The notes: generated by a model from the letters alone, not told the origin. A stretch of 52,076 nt of DNA from DATKZH01 sp035528065 (GCA_035528065.1 DATKZH010000253.1:1-52076), one strand, 5' to 3'. Shown: positions 8,423-17,080, numbered from the stretch's first letter. Made by a program: numbers and translations.

Positions 8423-9096
8423 GACGGCTGGTGTTGTTCGTAGAAGGAGACGGTGACGCGCTGGCCGTGCCGGTTCTCGTGAAACGATTGCTTACCGAGC
8501 TGGACGCCTGGGACTGTCTGTTCTTGGATCCCAATCCGTTCGTGGTTAGAGGGGTAAACAAGCTGTTCAAGGACGACTGTCGAAACTGGCTTCGGTGGTT
8601 GGGCGCCGCGGCGAAACGCGACGCGATCGGCGCCGTCCTTCTCGTCCTGGACGGCGACCTTCCGAGATTCCGCGGAGAGCCGTTCTGCGCGGCGAACGTC
8701 GCTCGTGAGTTGGCACACGCGTCGACCCGAGCCAGAGGCGGCGAGCTCTTCTCGGTTGCCGCCGTGTTCGCGTGCCAAGAGTATGAATCGTGGTTGATTG
8801 CCGGCGTCGAGTCTCTGTGCGGGAAACCGCTCAAGGATGGCCGACCCGGCGTTCGCGCAGGCACGCAACCCCCCGCCCAGGACTTGGAGTTGGCACCGCG
8901 GAATGCAAAAGGCTGGCTCAGCAACGTGATGGAGTCGGGATACAAGGCGGTCAGAGATCAAGCGCTACTGACCGAAATGGTCGATTTGGAGTTGGTCCGC
9001 AATCGACCGATGAGGTCGTTTCGACGCCTCGAATCTGCTATTTCCACCGTGGTCAACGCACTGCGAAATCAATCGCACGTTGCGAGTCCCCGTTGA
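8419..9096 (+). CDS. DUF4276-type, TOPRIM-like protein
   Basis: A 225-aa protein whose ATG overlaps the ATPase stop codon. It shows the TOPRIM pattern: a strand ending in VEGDGD (Glu9), then VLLVLDGDLP (Asp78 and Asp80), and a conserved CQEYESWLIAG segment near residue 120. These match the DUF4276 family, whose members are usually encoded next to an AAA ATPase. TOPRIM domains bind metal and often cut nucleic acid, as in the OLD nucleases, but here the nuclease role is inferred. Together with the upstream ATPase it probably forms a two-gene conflict or defence module. Confidence 0.8.
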   Translation: MRRLVLFVEGDGDALAVPVLVKRLLTELDAWDCLFLDPNPFVVRGVNKLFKDDCRNWLRWLGAAAKRDAIGAVLLVLDGDLPRFRGEPFCAANVARELAHASTRARGGELFSVAAVFACQEYESWLIAGVESLCGKPLKDGRPGVRAGTQPPAQDLELAPRNAKGWLSNVMESGYKAVRDQALLTEMVDLELVRNRPMRSFRRLESAISTVVNALRNQSHVASPR

Positions 9097-9200
9097 CGAG
9101 GCGGCCATGGGACTTCGCGGGGCAGGGCGAGTATCGCCTGATCCACCGAATGTTCATGGGCCAAACCGGGCTCGGCGTGCTGAGTTGCAGCTCGCAGATT

Positions 9201-10535
9201 CTACAACGTCCACCCCTCGCGATACGGCGGGTTCATCAAGGCGTTCGCCGCGTCCGAGTTGGTGAACTGGAGCTTCTCGGCGTCCCAGTAGAGTTTTTCC
9301 TGGGTGCGGAGGGCGACGTTGCCCATGAGGACGACGGCGGCGAGAGGGGCGGCGTGGTCGACGAAGTTGCTGCCGGCGGGGGGGCCGCCCTTGCAGGCGT
9401 CGATCCATTCCTGGTAGTGGCCGGGGGAGCGCTGGAGGACTTGGGGCGGCTTGCCGTACTCCTGCATCTTCGACTCGGGCAGGAGCCGGTGGCCGTGGAG
9501 CATGCCCTTGTCGCCGACGATCAACGTGCCGTCGCCCTTGAAGATGTTGCGGCCCGGGGCCACGCCCTCCGGCTGGGGCGGCATCATCCCGCCGTCGTAC
9601 CAGCGGATCATGATCTCCGGGCGGTCGCCTTCGGCCGGGAAGCGGAAGGTGATGATCGAGGCCAACGGGGCGGTCTCGTTCTTGATCTCCGGCGGGGCGT
9701 TCCAGTGGGTGGAGCAGGCTTCCACGCTCGTCGGCCAGCCGAGCTTGAGGGCCTTGAACGCGGCCGAGAGGTTGTGGCAGCCGATGTCGCCCAAAACGCC
9801 CGTGCCGAAGTCCCACCAGCCCCGCCACGCGAACGGGTGGTAGCACGGGTGGAACGGCCGCACGGGCGACGGGCCGAGCCAGAGGTCCCAGTTCATGTGC
9901 TCCGGGCAGGGGGGCGTTTCCTTGGGGCGGGGGACGCCGCGGGGGGAGATGTCGGGCTGGCGGTTCGACCAGGAGTGGACCTCGCGGACCTGGCCGATCG
10001 CGCCCGCCCAGATGTATTCGCAGGTGAGCCGGGCCTCTTCGGTCGCCTGGCCCTGGTTGCCCATCTGGGTGGCCACGCCCGCCTCCTTGGCCGCTTTGGC
10101 CACCTGGAGGGCCTCGTGCACGCTGTGCGTCAGCGGCTTCTGGCAGAAGACGTGCTTGCCCCGCTTGAGGGCGGCCATGGTGACCACGGCGTGGTTGTGG
10201 TCGGGCGTGGCGACCATCACCGCGTCGATCTGGCCGTCCATCTCGTCGAGCAGCTTGCGGAAGTCGCTGTAGAGCTTGGCCTTGGGGAACGGCTTGGCGG
10301 CATTGGCCGCGCGGCTCGCGTCGACGTCGCAGATGGCGACGATGTTCTCCGTGGGCACCCGGGTCACGTCGCCCGTCCCCATCCCGCCCGTGCCGATCCC
10401 GGCGATGTTCAGCTTCTCATTCGCCGAGGGCTGGCCGGGCGCGCCGAGCACGTGACGCGGGACGATCGTCGCCACGCCGACGGCCGCCGATCCCGCCAGA
10501 AAACGCCGCCGACTCACGCCTTGCTTCGTGTTCAT
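9201..10535 (-). CDS. Gfo/Idh/MocA family oxidoreductase, TAT-exported
   Basis: A 444-aa protein beginning MNTKQGVSRRRFLAGSAAVG, a twin-arginine signal (SRRRFLAG). The Rossmann fold follows (LNIAGIGTGGMGTGD, then IVAICDVD) and then VMVATPDHNHAVVTMAALKRGKHVFCQKP. The usual EKP catalytic triplet reads QKP here, as in many planctomycete members. The C-terminal part (WDLWLGPSPVRPFHPCYHPF, then GTGVLGDIGCHNL) is the domain typical of the large exported planctomycete subgroup. These enzymes oxidise or reduce sugar-like substrates with NAD(P), and the substrate cannot be told from sequence. The gene is on the minus strand between two putative defence modules and is probably an unrelated core gene. 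Confidence 0.92.
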   Translation of the reverse strand: MNTKQGVSRRRFLAGSAAVGVATIVPRHVLGAPGQPSANEKLNIAGIGTGGMGTGDVTRVPTENIVAICDVDASRAANAAKPFPKAKLYSDFRKLLDEMDGQIDAVMVATPDHNHAVVTMAALKRGKHVFCQKPLTHSVHEALQVAKAAKEAGVATQMGNQGQATEEARLTCEYIWAGAIGQVREVHSWSNRQPDISPRGVPRPKETPPCPEHMNWDLWLGPSPVRPFHPCYHPFAWRGWWDFGTGVLGDIGCHNLSAAFKALKLGWPTSVEACSTHWNAPPEIKNETAPLASIITFRFPAEGDRPEIMIRWYDGGMMPPQPEGVAPGRNIFKGDGTLIVGDKGMLHGHRLLPESKMQEYGKPPQVLQRSPGHYQEWIDACKGGPPAGSNFVDHAAPLAAVVLMGNVALRTQEKLYWDAEKLQFTNSDAANALMNPPYREGWTL

Positions 10536-10631
10536 GGTTCAGTCTCCCTCTCGTGGTTCGTCGGATCCGCGGCGGGGCTGTTCTCGCCGCACATGCGACG
10601 TCAGTAGATACCACTGGGAGCCATTTTGCAA

Positions 10632-11087
10632 CTACAGTCCGGGGGGGACGAGCATGGGATGATTCTCTTTCAGCCAGTTGATGACGTCGGTCCTGAGTTG
10701 CCTGGCCGTGTTGAGCAGGTCGTCCGCGTCTTCTTCGCTAACCACGCCGACTCGTTCGTATATCGCTTGGCCTCTCAGTCTGGAGCAGCGTTCGACATGA
10801 TCGGCCGTGTCGGACCAACGATCGCCCAAGGTGTAGCGCAGCGAGTCGATCGCGCGCTTGTGAAGACCTGCGCCCTTCGGTACCTGGTAGCCTGAGGCAA
10901 GCAGCGCGATCAGGCATAGTTGCAGAGCCGCGTCGTACGCGTGCTCGAACTTCCCGTCGGCGCTGAGCCCTTTGGCTTGAGCATCCGAGACGTCCCGATC
11001 CACTACCCGGAGCAATTGCTGGATTTGAGCGACGGTTGGCTCATTCCGTTGAAGCCACCCGTTCCGCAACCATTGCTCTAAGCTCAT
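10632..11087 (-). CDS. HEPN-domain protein, putative toxin
   Basis: A 151-aa all-helical protein resembling HEPN proteins paired with minimal nucleotidyltransferases. The first helices (EPTVAQIQQLLRVVDRDVSD, then HAYDAALQLCLIALLASGY) and the last (EEDADDLLNTARQLRTDVINWL) fit the family. The HEPN core reads R103-LRGQAI-Y110. Compared with the RX4HXY motif of HepT toxins, Arg and Tyr are kept and the His position is Ala. HepT-type HEPN proteins are RNases that are silenced when the cognate nucleotidyltransferase AMPylates the Tyr. The gene's first 47 bases overlap the 3' end of the NACHT gene, which itself carries a nucleotidyltransferase domain. That makes this the likely toxin or effector of the pair. 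RNase activity is unproven, given the changed motif. Confidence 0.8.
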   Translation of the reverse strand: MSLEQWLRNGWLQRNEPTVAQIQQLLRVVDRDVSDAQAKGLSADGKFEHAYDAALQLCLIALLASGYQVPKGAGLHKRAIDSLRYTLGDRWSDTADHVERCSRLRGQAIYERVGVVSEEDADDLLNTARQLRTDVINWLKENHPMLVPPGL

Positions 11088-14000
11088 CGTCCAAGTCTCC
11101 GTGCGACGAGTTGCCCCCTGGATGAATCACCGGGATCTTCTCGCGCCGATACACGTCCAACAGGAACGGATCGCCCGCCTGGTACTTCTCTCGAAACGAG
11201 CTTCGCGCATAGATGGCCGGGTTGATGCGCCGACCGAGCGTCCTTTCCGCTTCGCGAAGTGGGCCGGATAGCGCTTTCAGGTTCACGTCACCAAGGATCA
11301 ACAAATCGACGTCGCTGTCCTCCGTCTGCCGGTTCCGGGCCGTCGAGCCGAAGACGAACGCCAGTTCGATGCGATCGCGTAGAGGCTGGAGTGCATCGCG
11401 AAGCACGCTCTCCAGGCGAAGCCCCCGCCGAATCTCCCGAGCCGTGGCGAGCTGTTCCAGTGTATCCAACGCGTGCGGACAGGGGTGTTCCAGATTCATT
11501 AGGATGCTCTCGACTTGCTCGACAACCCGCCGGTCCCATCCCAGCCGTTCATCCGCCATCGCCGCGCCCAACGCCTGGGCCGCGATTCGCTGAAGCCGCG
11601 GAGAAGGGCCTGCGTCCAGCCAAGACGTGAAGATACTCGTGACGGCCGGGTTCTTTCCGATCAGCGACTCCAGAGCCCAAGCGCACGCAGTCCTCACCTT
11701 GTCGGACTCACCGTCGAGGCACGCAAACCGCTGTAGCATCTCGAGCACGGAAGGCTCGGCGGTCGCTTTCGCCAACCCTCGCGCAGCTCCCGACCGCACC
11801 ATGGGGGGGCGACCGCTGCTCAGGATCTCCATGAGTCGATTGCGAATCTCCGCATCGTTCGCTGCTGCGTCCGTCAACGCGGAAGCACAGGCATGGATGA
11901 CCTGCTCTTCACGGTCGTTCTCGAGTACCTGAAGTAACAAGCGCTTCGCGTTGTGCTTGCCCTTAGTGCACGCCGCCAGGGCCGACGCGCTCGCAGCCCG
12001 GACGGGCGCCGCTGCGTCCGAGCCAAGGATCTTTCGGAGTCGGACCCGCGCACGCCTGTCGGTAGCAACCGTTCGGCCCAGTTCACGCACGAGCAGCTCT
12101 TTCAGCTCAGCACTCTGCTCTGGGTCTTCGAGAAGCAAGCAAACGCTGGAGTACCATGTTTTGGGATCCTCCAACCGGAGCTTGGAATTCATGTGAAACA
12201 CTTGATGTGTTCTATCTCCTAACATCACCGTGACCTCCCGCGCGGCCTCCGAAGCGATGAAGCTTGGTGGCAGCTCTTCTGCGGCAGATTCCAGGATTTC
12301 CCGCCCGCGGGCCCACCCGTCAAGACAATAGTACTCCTCCTCGCTGAGCTCACGTCTCGCCGTTTCCAGAATTACCTCGACGGTTCGGTCCGCCTGCCCC
12401 TCGAACCTCGTTCCTTCAAAGCTCTGGAGGGCGTCAATCGCCTCCAGCGTGATGCCCAACCAGCGCGATTTCCCGAGTTCCATTATGGAATCAAAGACGG
12501 TGGAAACCAAACGCCGACTGGCTATCGTTGTGCCGTCCGAAAGACATCGCAGCGCAAGCATCTGACCCCGATGCAGAAAACGGCCAACGGGATCGGGATC
12601 GTCCAAGATGCTGGAAACGAGCGACTCAGCCGGCGTAGGTGTAAGCTGGGCGGCCACCAATCGAACGACTTCCGACCACTGCGGATGGAAGTAGTACCCG
12701 CGGAGACAACGCGTCACGTCCCGCGAGGGTGATGCGTCCGCTTCGTCGATCACCCCCAGTGAGGCAAAGTACTCCTGGAGGGTCCGGTGGGAGAACCCGA
12801 ACAAGTCGAGCCCTCGCTCCTCGATGATCCCGGTGCGCTCCGTTAGATAACGGATGATCCGGTCGGATGCGTCCTTGGCTTGCTCCAACGGAAACCCGAG
12901 CTTCTCGTGCAAGTAGTCCTGCATCCTCTCCGCGATCCACCATCTCGGCGCGAGGGTTCGATCGGCTTTCTGCATCGCCAGCGACAAGTCCGACAAGAGC
13001 CACCGGAATTCGCGGGCGTCCAGATCGAGGCCGTGAGTATCGTCGAACTTGCGAGTCTCCCGCTTGCTGCTTTCCCACGTGTCCAGAAAGACATCGACGA
13101 CCTTTTCGTACAAGTCGACCCGACGCCGGGGCAGCGTTCCGCCCCGCGCCTCGTTGAGCAGCACGAGAATCGTGAGAATCAGAGGGTTCGCGGCGAGAGT
13201 CCGCACCCGGGGATTGGAGAAGATCGCGCCGGTCAGGATCTCCAGGACTTCGCCATGAGGTCTGTTCTCGAGGCGCGCGAGAATCTTGGCCCACTTCTCC
13301 GCAAAGGTCTCCAGTTGCCTCCTCTGGTACGGCAGAATCCGAAAAACGGCGAAGCCTTGTCTCTTCCAAGGGGCTGACTCAAAACCGACGACCCTGGAGC
13401 TGATCACAAAGCGGTTTTGCGGGTAGCGTCCGATGAATTCCTGCACGCGTTCGATCAAAAAGGTCCTCTGCTCTTGGCTCCCGACCTCGTCCAGCCCATC
13501 GAGCAGCACGAGACAGCGACGCGTTTGGTCTTCCAGCGCGCTGTTGAGCGATTGTTCTACGTTGGGACAACCGCGCTTCGCAGCCCAAGCGGCGACATAC
13601 TTCACGGGATCGACGCGCTCGTCCAACTCTTGCGCGCGGCACAACTCCGGCAGGCGAACGTAAATGGGGATTTCGCCGTCACCCTTGTCGTCCGAGGCGC
13701 GGAAATGCGCCAGAAAGCGGAGCACCGTGGTCTTGCCGCCCCCCGGATTTCCCAGCAGCACCACGCGGTCGTGCGTTCGGATGCACTGCGTGGCAGGCAT
13801 AGGCTGACCGGGACCGCGCTGCTGAGGCGGCGAGAAGGGCCCTTCCGGGAAGCAGTCGTCATCGCGCTGCGACGCTTCCGGCAAGTCAAGGTCTTCACGG
13901 ACGTCGAGGTCCACAAACACATCCTCAATCGCCAGCTTCTGAAGCCCCGGCATCCCGATCCCGCGAAAATCGAGTTCCGCGTGCTCCCTGCCGACCAACT

Positions 14001-14226
14001 CCCTGAACGACTCCAATTCGCCCCCCGGGGCAAGCTGCACCACATCGATTTGGAGCGCCCGAGCGAGCCGTTTGAGGGTGCCCTCACGCACCCGGGCCTG
14101 ATCGCTCGCGAGCAGTCGACTGAGCTGGGCTCTCGACACACCGGACGACTTCGCAAGTTCAGACTGTGTAATGCCTTGCGCGCTAATGGCAGACCTGAGA
14201 CGTGCTACGTCGAGCGTAGTGATCAT
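11041..14226 (-). CDS. HTH-NACHT-HEAT-nucleotidyltransferase fusion protein
   Basis: A 1061-aa multidomain protein. I use ATG 14226, with GAGGG upstream, in preference to a TTG seven codons earlier. Order of domains: an XRE-type helix-turn-helix (residues 5-66, TQSELAKSSGVSRAQLSRLL); a linker; a NACHT NTPase with Walker A GNPGGGKT (159-166), Walker B LVLLDGLDE (239-247) and RFVISSR (272-278); a helical region; HEAT-like repeats (about 700-900); and a C-terminal minimal nucleotidyltransferase (MNT) with a perfect GSx10DxD motif (Gly960 to Asp974). NACHT/STAND proteins are signal-responsive ATPases, several of which defend bacteria against phage. MNT domains AMPylate HEPN toxins. The overlapping HEPN gene downstream makes this a likely sensor, antitoxin and autoregulator in one chain. 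Confidence 0.9.
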   Translation of the reverse strand: MITTLDVARLRSAISAQGITQSELAKSSGVSRAQLSRLLASDQARVREGTLKRLARALQIDVVQLAPGGELESFRELVGREHAELDFRGIGMPGLQKLAIEDVFVDLDVREDLDLPEASQRDDDCFPEGPFSPPQQRGPGQPMPATQCIRTHDRVVLLGNPGGGKTTVLRFLAHFRASDDKGDGEIPIYVRLPELCRAQELDERVDPVKYVAAWAAKRGCPNVEQSLNSALEDQTRRCLVLLDGLDEVGSQEQRTFLIERVQEFIGRYPQNRFVISSRVVGFESAPWKRQGFAVFRILPYQRRQLETFAEKWAKILARLENRPHGEVLEILTGAIFSNPRVRTLAANPLILTILVLLNEARGGTLPRRRVDLYEKVVDVFLDTWESSKRETRKFDDTHGLDLDAREFRWLLSDLSLAMQKADRTLAPRWWIAERMQDYLHEKLGFPLEQAKDASDRIIRYLTERTGIIEERGLDLFGFSHRTLQEYFASLGVIDEADASPSRDVTRCLRGYYFHPQWSEVVRLVAAQLTPTPAESLVSSILDDPDPVGRFLHRGQMLALRCLSDGTTIASRRLVSTVFDSIMELGKSRWLGITLEAIDALQSFEGTRFEGQADRTVEVILETARRELSEEEYYCLDGWARGREILESAAEELPPSFIASEAAREVTVMLGDRTHQVFHMNSKLRLEDPKTWYSSVCLLLEDPEQSAELKELLVRELGRTVATDRRARVRLRKILGSDAAAPVRAASASALAACTKGKHNAKRLLLQVLENDREEQVIHACASALTDAAANDAEIRNRLMEILSSGRPPMVRSGAARGLAKATAEPSVLEMLQRFACLDGESDKVRTACAWALESLIGKNPAVTSIFTSWLDAGPSPRLQRIAAQALGAAMADERLGWDRRVVEQVESILMNLEHPCPHALDTLEQLATAREIRRGLRLESVLRDALQPLRDRIELAFVFGSTARNRQTEDSDVDLLILGDVNLKALSGPLREAERTLGRRINPAIYARSSFREKYQAGDPFLLDVYRREKIPVIHPGGNSSHGDLDDELRAMVAERVASTE

Positions 14227-14262
14227 CCTTTTCCCTCGGAGTGGCAAGCCGCTTATACAACA

Positions 14263-14290
14263 ATCATATCACCGGCGCCTCATTTGTCAA
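14263..14290 (-). promoter_or_regulatory. Near-consensus sigma-70 promoter of the NACHT-HEPN operon
   Basis: Reading the minus strand, a perfect -35 box TTGACA (14290-14285) is followed by a 16-base spacer and TATGAT (14268-14263). Transcription would start near 14256, about 30 bases before the ATG at 14226. The spacer contains the palindrome GGCGCC (14274-14279). A self-encoded HTH protein could bind here, but no clear operator repeat was identified. Confidence 0.55.
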
Positions 14291-14436
14291 GCAATATTAT
14301 GTGCATAGACATCCAGAACGAGGCGCGCTCTGGGAAAAGGTGGCATTCTGCTTTCTTGCGGAAGAAGAGGGGGCGCAGCTCTTCTCGGGCCCTGCTACTG
14401 CGACCATGGGAGCATGGGCGGATCGACGCGGCCGGG

Positions 14437-15369
14437 TCAGATGTCGCACAGCCTCACCGCGTAGCGCAGGGCGGCGAGCTTGTCGGGCCAGGTGGGGATG
14501 AACTCCTGGGAGACGAGGCCGGTGTAGCCGGTATCGAGGATGGTTCGCAGGATGGCCGGGTAGTAGAGCTCCTGGGTCTCGTCCGGCTCGTTGCGACCGG
14601 GCACGCCCGCCACGTGGTAGTGGCCGATGTAGTCCTGGTACTGCCGGATCCGGCGGATCACGTCGCCGTTCATCACCTGGACGTGGTAGACGTCGAACAG
14701 GAGCTTCATTCTCGGGGAATCGACCCGCTTGATCAGGTCGATGCAGAGGTCGACGTCGTCGCCGAAGTAGCCCGGGTGGCCCTTCATGGGGTGCGAATCG
14801 TCGCGGGTGTTGAGGATCTCCAGGCAGAGGTTGACCTTCTTCTGTTCCGCGTAGCCGATGACCTGCTTCCAGCAGTCGACGCAGTTCCGGGCGCCCTGTT
14901 CGTCGGCGACGCCCTTTTCGCGCATCCCCGTGAACGTGATCACCTGGCCGGTGTCGCACTCGACGGCCGCGTCGATCCCCTCGCGGAGCTTCTCGACGCA
15001 GAAGGCGTGGTTGTCGCGGCTGAACGGCCCCCGCGTGAACCCGTGGCCGCCGGCCATGGTCAGCTTCATGCCGAGCTTGCGCAACGTCGGGTAGTGCTGT
15101 TTGCCGACGTCCATCGCCGGCACGCCCATGCGGTGGCACGCTTCGATCAACGCTTCGGTGGGCATCGGATTGAAACACCATCCGTAGACCGACTGCTTGA
15201 TGCGGCCGTTCTGGATGCGGTAGTCTTCCGGCGGGATATCCGGCTTCGGAGGGGCGGGGGCTGCCGAGCTTGCGTCTGCGCAGAGGCCGGTGCCGGCGCA
15301 AGCCGCCGCGGCGCCGGTCACAAAAGCGCGTCGCGAAAGGACGCCGGTTCGTGCGCGGTGGGTTCGCAT
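14437..15369 (-). CDS. Sugar phosphate isomerase/epimerase-like protein, TAT signal
   Basis: A 310-aa protein with its start at ATG 15369, behind AGGAGG. The N-terminus has a twin-arginine motif (SRRAFVTGAAAACAG) followed by an A- and P-rich mature start. The rest is a xylose-isomerase-like TIM barrel of the hydroxypyruvate isomerase type (IKQSVYGWCFNPMPTEALIE at the start, then KVNLCLEILNTRDD, KLLFDVYHVQVMNGD and IGHYHVAGVPGRNEPDETQE). Glu and His residues in these strands are the usual metal ligands. Such exported isomerase-like proteins are frequent in planctomycetes next to Gfo/Idh/MocA genes. The true substrate is unknown. Confidence 0.9.
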   Translation of the reverse strand: MRTHRARTGVLSRRAFVTGAAAACAGTGLCADASSAAPAPPKPDIPPEDYRIQNGRIKQSVYGWCFNPMPTEALIEACHRMGVPAMDVGKQHYPTLRKLGMKLTMAGGHGFTRGPFSRDNHAFCVEKLREGIDAAVECDTGQVITFTGMREKGVADEQGARNCVDCWKQVIGYAEQKKVNLCLEILNTRDDSHPMKGHPGYFGDDVDLCIDLIKRVDSPRMKLLFDVYHVQVMNGDVIRRIRQYQDYIGHYHVAGVPGRNEPDETQELYYPAILRTILDTGYTGLVSQEFIPTWPDKLAALRYAVRLCDI

Positions 15370-15568
15370 GACGAGTCCTCCTGTCAGTTTCGACCTGGGA
15401 TCGGTTCGCTGAATCGGGTCTGACGATCGTGACACACCGTCCGACGTTGGCTCCTGTCGGCTTGCCGACGCTATCGTACAGACGAGCATAGACGGCGGCG
15501 CCGGCCGTGTAAAGCGCGGAGGACGCGACGAGTCGTCGACTTCCACTGCGAGCCGACCGCCGGGGCAT

Positions 15569-16558
15569 TCAGCGGCGGGCCTCGGGCGAGCCGGAGCGGG
15601 CGGAACGGCGACGAGGGGCTTCCGCTTCTTTCTCTACGGCCTCACGCTCGCCCAGGAAGACGTCCATTCCCACGGGCGAGGCGGCGCGGTAGATCTCGTC
15701 CATCGCGTCCAGGAAGTTCGCCTCGGCCCGCCAGAACGGGAAGGCCCCCAGCCGCTTGGGCAGGGCGGCGGAAACCGGTGGAACGCGGACTTCGCCGAGG
15801 GCGCTTTGGGCAGTCGTCGCCGCGTCCCAAAACGCCCCGGGGTCGGAAGGGAGCGGCTCCGCGGCCGGTGGAGCTTCTTCCGTTTCCTCTTCGGGCGGGG
15901 CAACCTGCCGCTTCCCGCCCGCTTTCTTCGCGGCGCCCGGCTCGCTGCCGATCAGCTTCACCAGCTCGTCGCGTTCCATTCCGCGGAGCCGGAAGATGAG
16001 GAACGGGTCGCGATCGAACTCCTCGCCCAACAGATAATACACGGCGGCGATGTGCTTGCAGGGGTTGGACCAGTCGGGGCAGGAGCAGTCGGTGCGGAGA
16101 TCGCGGTGCTTTGCGGGGAACAAGGAGAGCCCCACGCCCTCGAAGGCCGTCTCGACGTCCTGCGGCATCTCTCCGGCCAGCAGCTTGGCGGCGAACACGG
16201 CCTGGGCGGAAAACGCCTCGGCCAGTCGCTTCCAGTCGGGCTTCGACAGGGTCTTCACCTCAATTCTCACCTTGTACGGCGTGCTCCGCGAGCCTTGGAC
16301 GCTGGCGGCCACGGTTCCCTTGCCGACGTCGACGGAGAGCACCTGTCCTTTGCGGGCGTAGGAGCGTCCGCGTCCGAGCCGGGCGCCGATGTCGAAGCTT
16401 TCGAGCACCTCGATCCAGCGCTTGGCCCACCAGCTCGTGCCGAACGAGCCCCGCTTCGACTGGGCCTTGATCCCGCCGGTCGCTTTGCGGGGCTTGGAAG
16501 GCGGGAAGTAGCCGTACCCGAAGTCGTCGTAGCCGTAGCGTCGTCGTCGCCGGGCCAT
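15569..16558 (-). CDS. SWIM zinc-finger protein
   Basis: A 329-aa protein with a basic, tyrosine-rich N-terminus (MARRRRRYGYDDFGYGYFPP) and a SWIM zinc finger CSC-x6-CKH (Cys158, Cys160, Cys167, His169). The segment before it (about 40-130, with GTSWWAKRWIEVLE and RGRSYARKGQV) is typical of bacterial SWIM proteins encoded beside SNF2-family helicases. The C-terminal third is proline- and glutamate-rich and probably disordered. SWIM domains are predicted to bind DNA or protein. The gene ends a minus-strand set with the small protein at 16572-16934 (13 bases between them) and the SNF2 helicase, so it probably works with the helicase. Confidence 0.88.
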   Translation of the reverse strand: MARRRRRYGYDDFGYGYFPPSKPRKATGGIKAQSKRGSFGTSWWAKRWIEVLESFDIGARLGRGRSYARKGQVLSVDVGKGTVAASVQGSRSTPYKVRIEVKTLSKPDWKRLAEAFSAQAVFAAKLLAGEMPQDVETAFEGVGLSLFPAKHRDLRTDCSCPDWSNPCKHIAAVYYLLGEEFDRDPFLIFRLRGMERDELVKLIGSEPGAAKKAGGKRQVAPPEEETEEAPPAAEPLPSDPGAFWDAATTAQSALGEVRVPPVSAALPKRLGAFPFWRAEANFLDAMDEIYRAASPVGMDVFLGEREAVEKEAEAPRRRSARSGSPEARR

Positions 16559-16571
16559 GTGGGTGGTCCCT

Positions 16572-16934
16572 TCAAAACGGGATGTCGGAAGGTGCCGTCC
16601 CGTCCGACGCGAAATCGTCGCCGGTATCGGGGGGCGGCTCGTGGACGTGTTTCGTTTCGGTATCGGCCGGCGGCTCTTGCGGCGGGCGGAGTTTCTTCTC
16701 GGCCGCCTTCTTCTGCTGCTTTTTCTTCTCGTAGAGCTCGCGGATCCAGTATCTCACGGGCGCCTTCCACGGCTGGCTGGGGCTGGGGATGTTCTTGATC
16801 AGCGAGCGGGGCGAGATGCCAAGCTCCTTCGCCATCTCGGCGTCCTGCTGATTGAGCCGACAGAGCCGCTTCGCTTCGGCCCAGTCGGTCTGCCGTTTGC
16901 CGCGGCCGGGTTTCTCGTCTTTCTTCTTGCTCAT
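16572..16934 (-). CDS. Small charged protein of unknown function
   Basis: A 120-aa protein from ATG 16934, beginning MSKKKDEKPGRGKRQTDWAE. The first half has a possible helix-turn-helix-like stretch (LNQQDAEMAKELGISPRSLI). The middle is lysine-rich (YEKKKQQKKAAEKK) and the C-terminus is proline-, glutamate- and aspartate-rich and likely disordered. I do not recognise a named family. It sits 13 bases before the SWIM gene and 232 bases after the SNF2 gene, so it may belong to the same helicase module. Confidence 0.7.
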   Translation of the reverse strand: MSKKKDEKPGRGKRQTDWAEAKRLCRLNQQDAEMAKELGISPRSLIKNIPSPSQPWKAPVRYWIRELYEKKKQQKKAAEKKLRPPQEPPADTETKHVHEPPPDTGDDFASDGTAPSDIPF

Positions 16935-17080
16935 GGCATGCGTGTAGGATTGGTGCTTGAAATAGAACGGTGATAGCGGTCGTTCGGAGTCTTCGCCTGA
17001 GAACGGCGGGGTTGGCAGGCTCTGCCCGGCGCTTGCAGGGTGCACCGGAGCTTGCTTCTCGTGTGCTGCTTGGGGGCGAG

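Noticed and set aside
9097..9200. Small gene or attachment site between the DUF4276 gene and the oxidoreductase
   Set aside because: About 100 bases with no repeat, start signal or integrase nearby.
13417..15423. 668-codon plus-strand open frame
   Set aside because: It crosses the antisense of the NACHT gene, the promoter region and the isomerase gene; all three have strong evidence on the minus strand.
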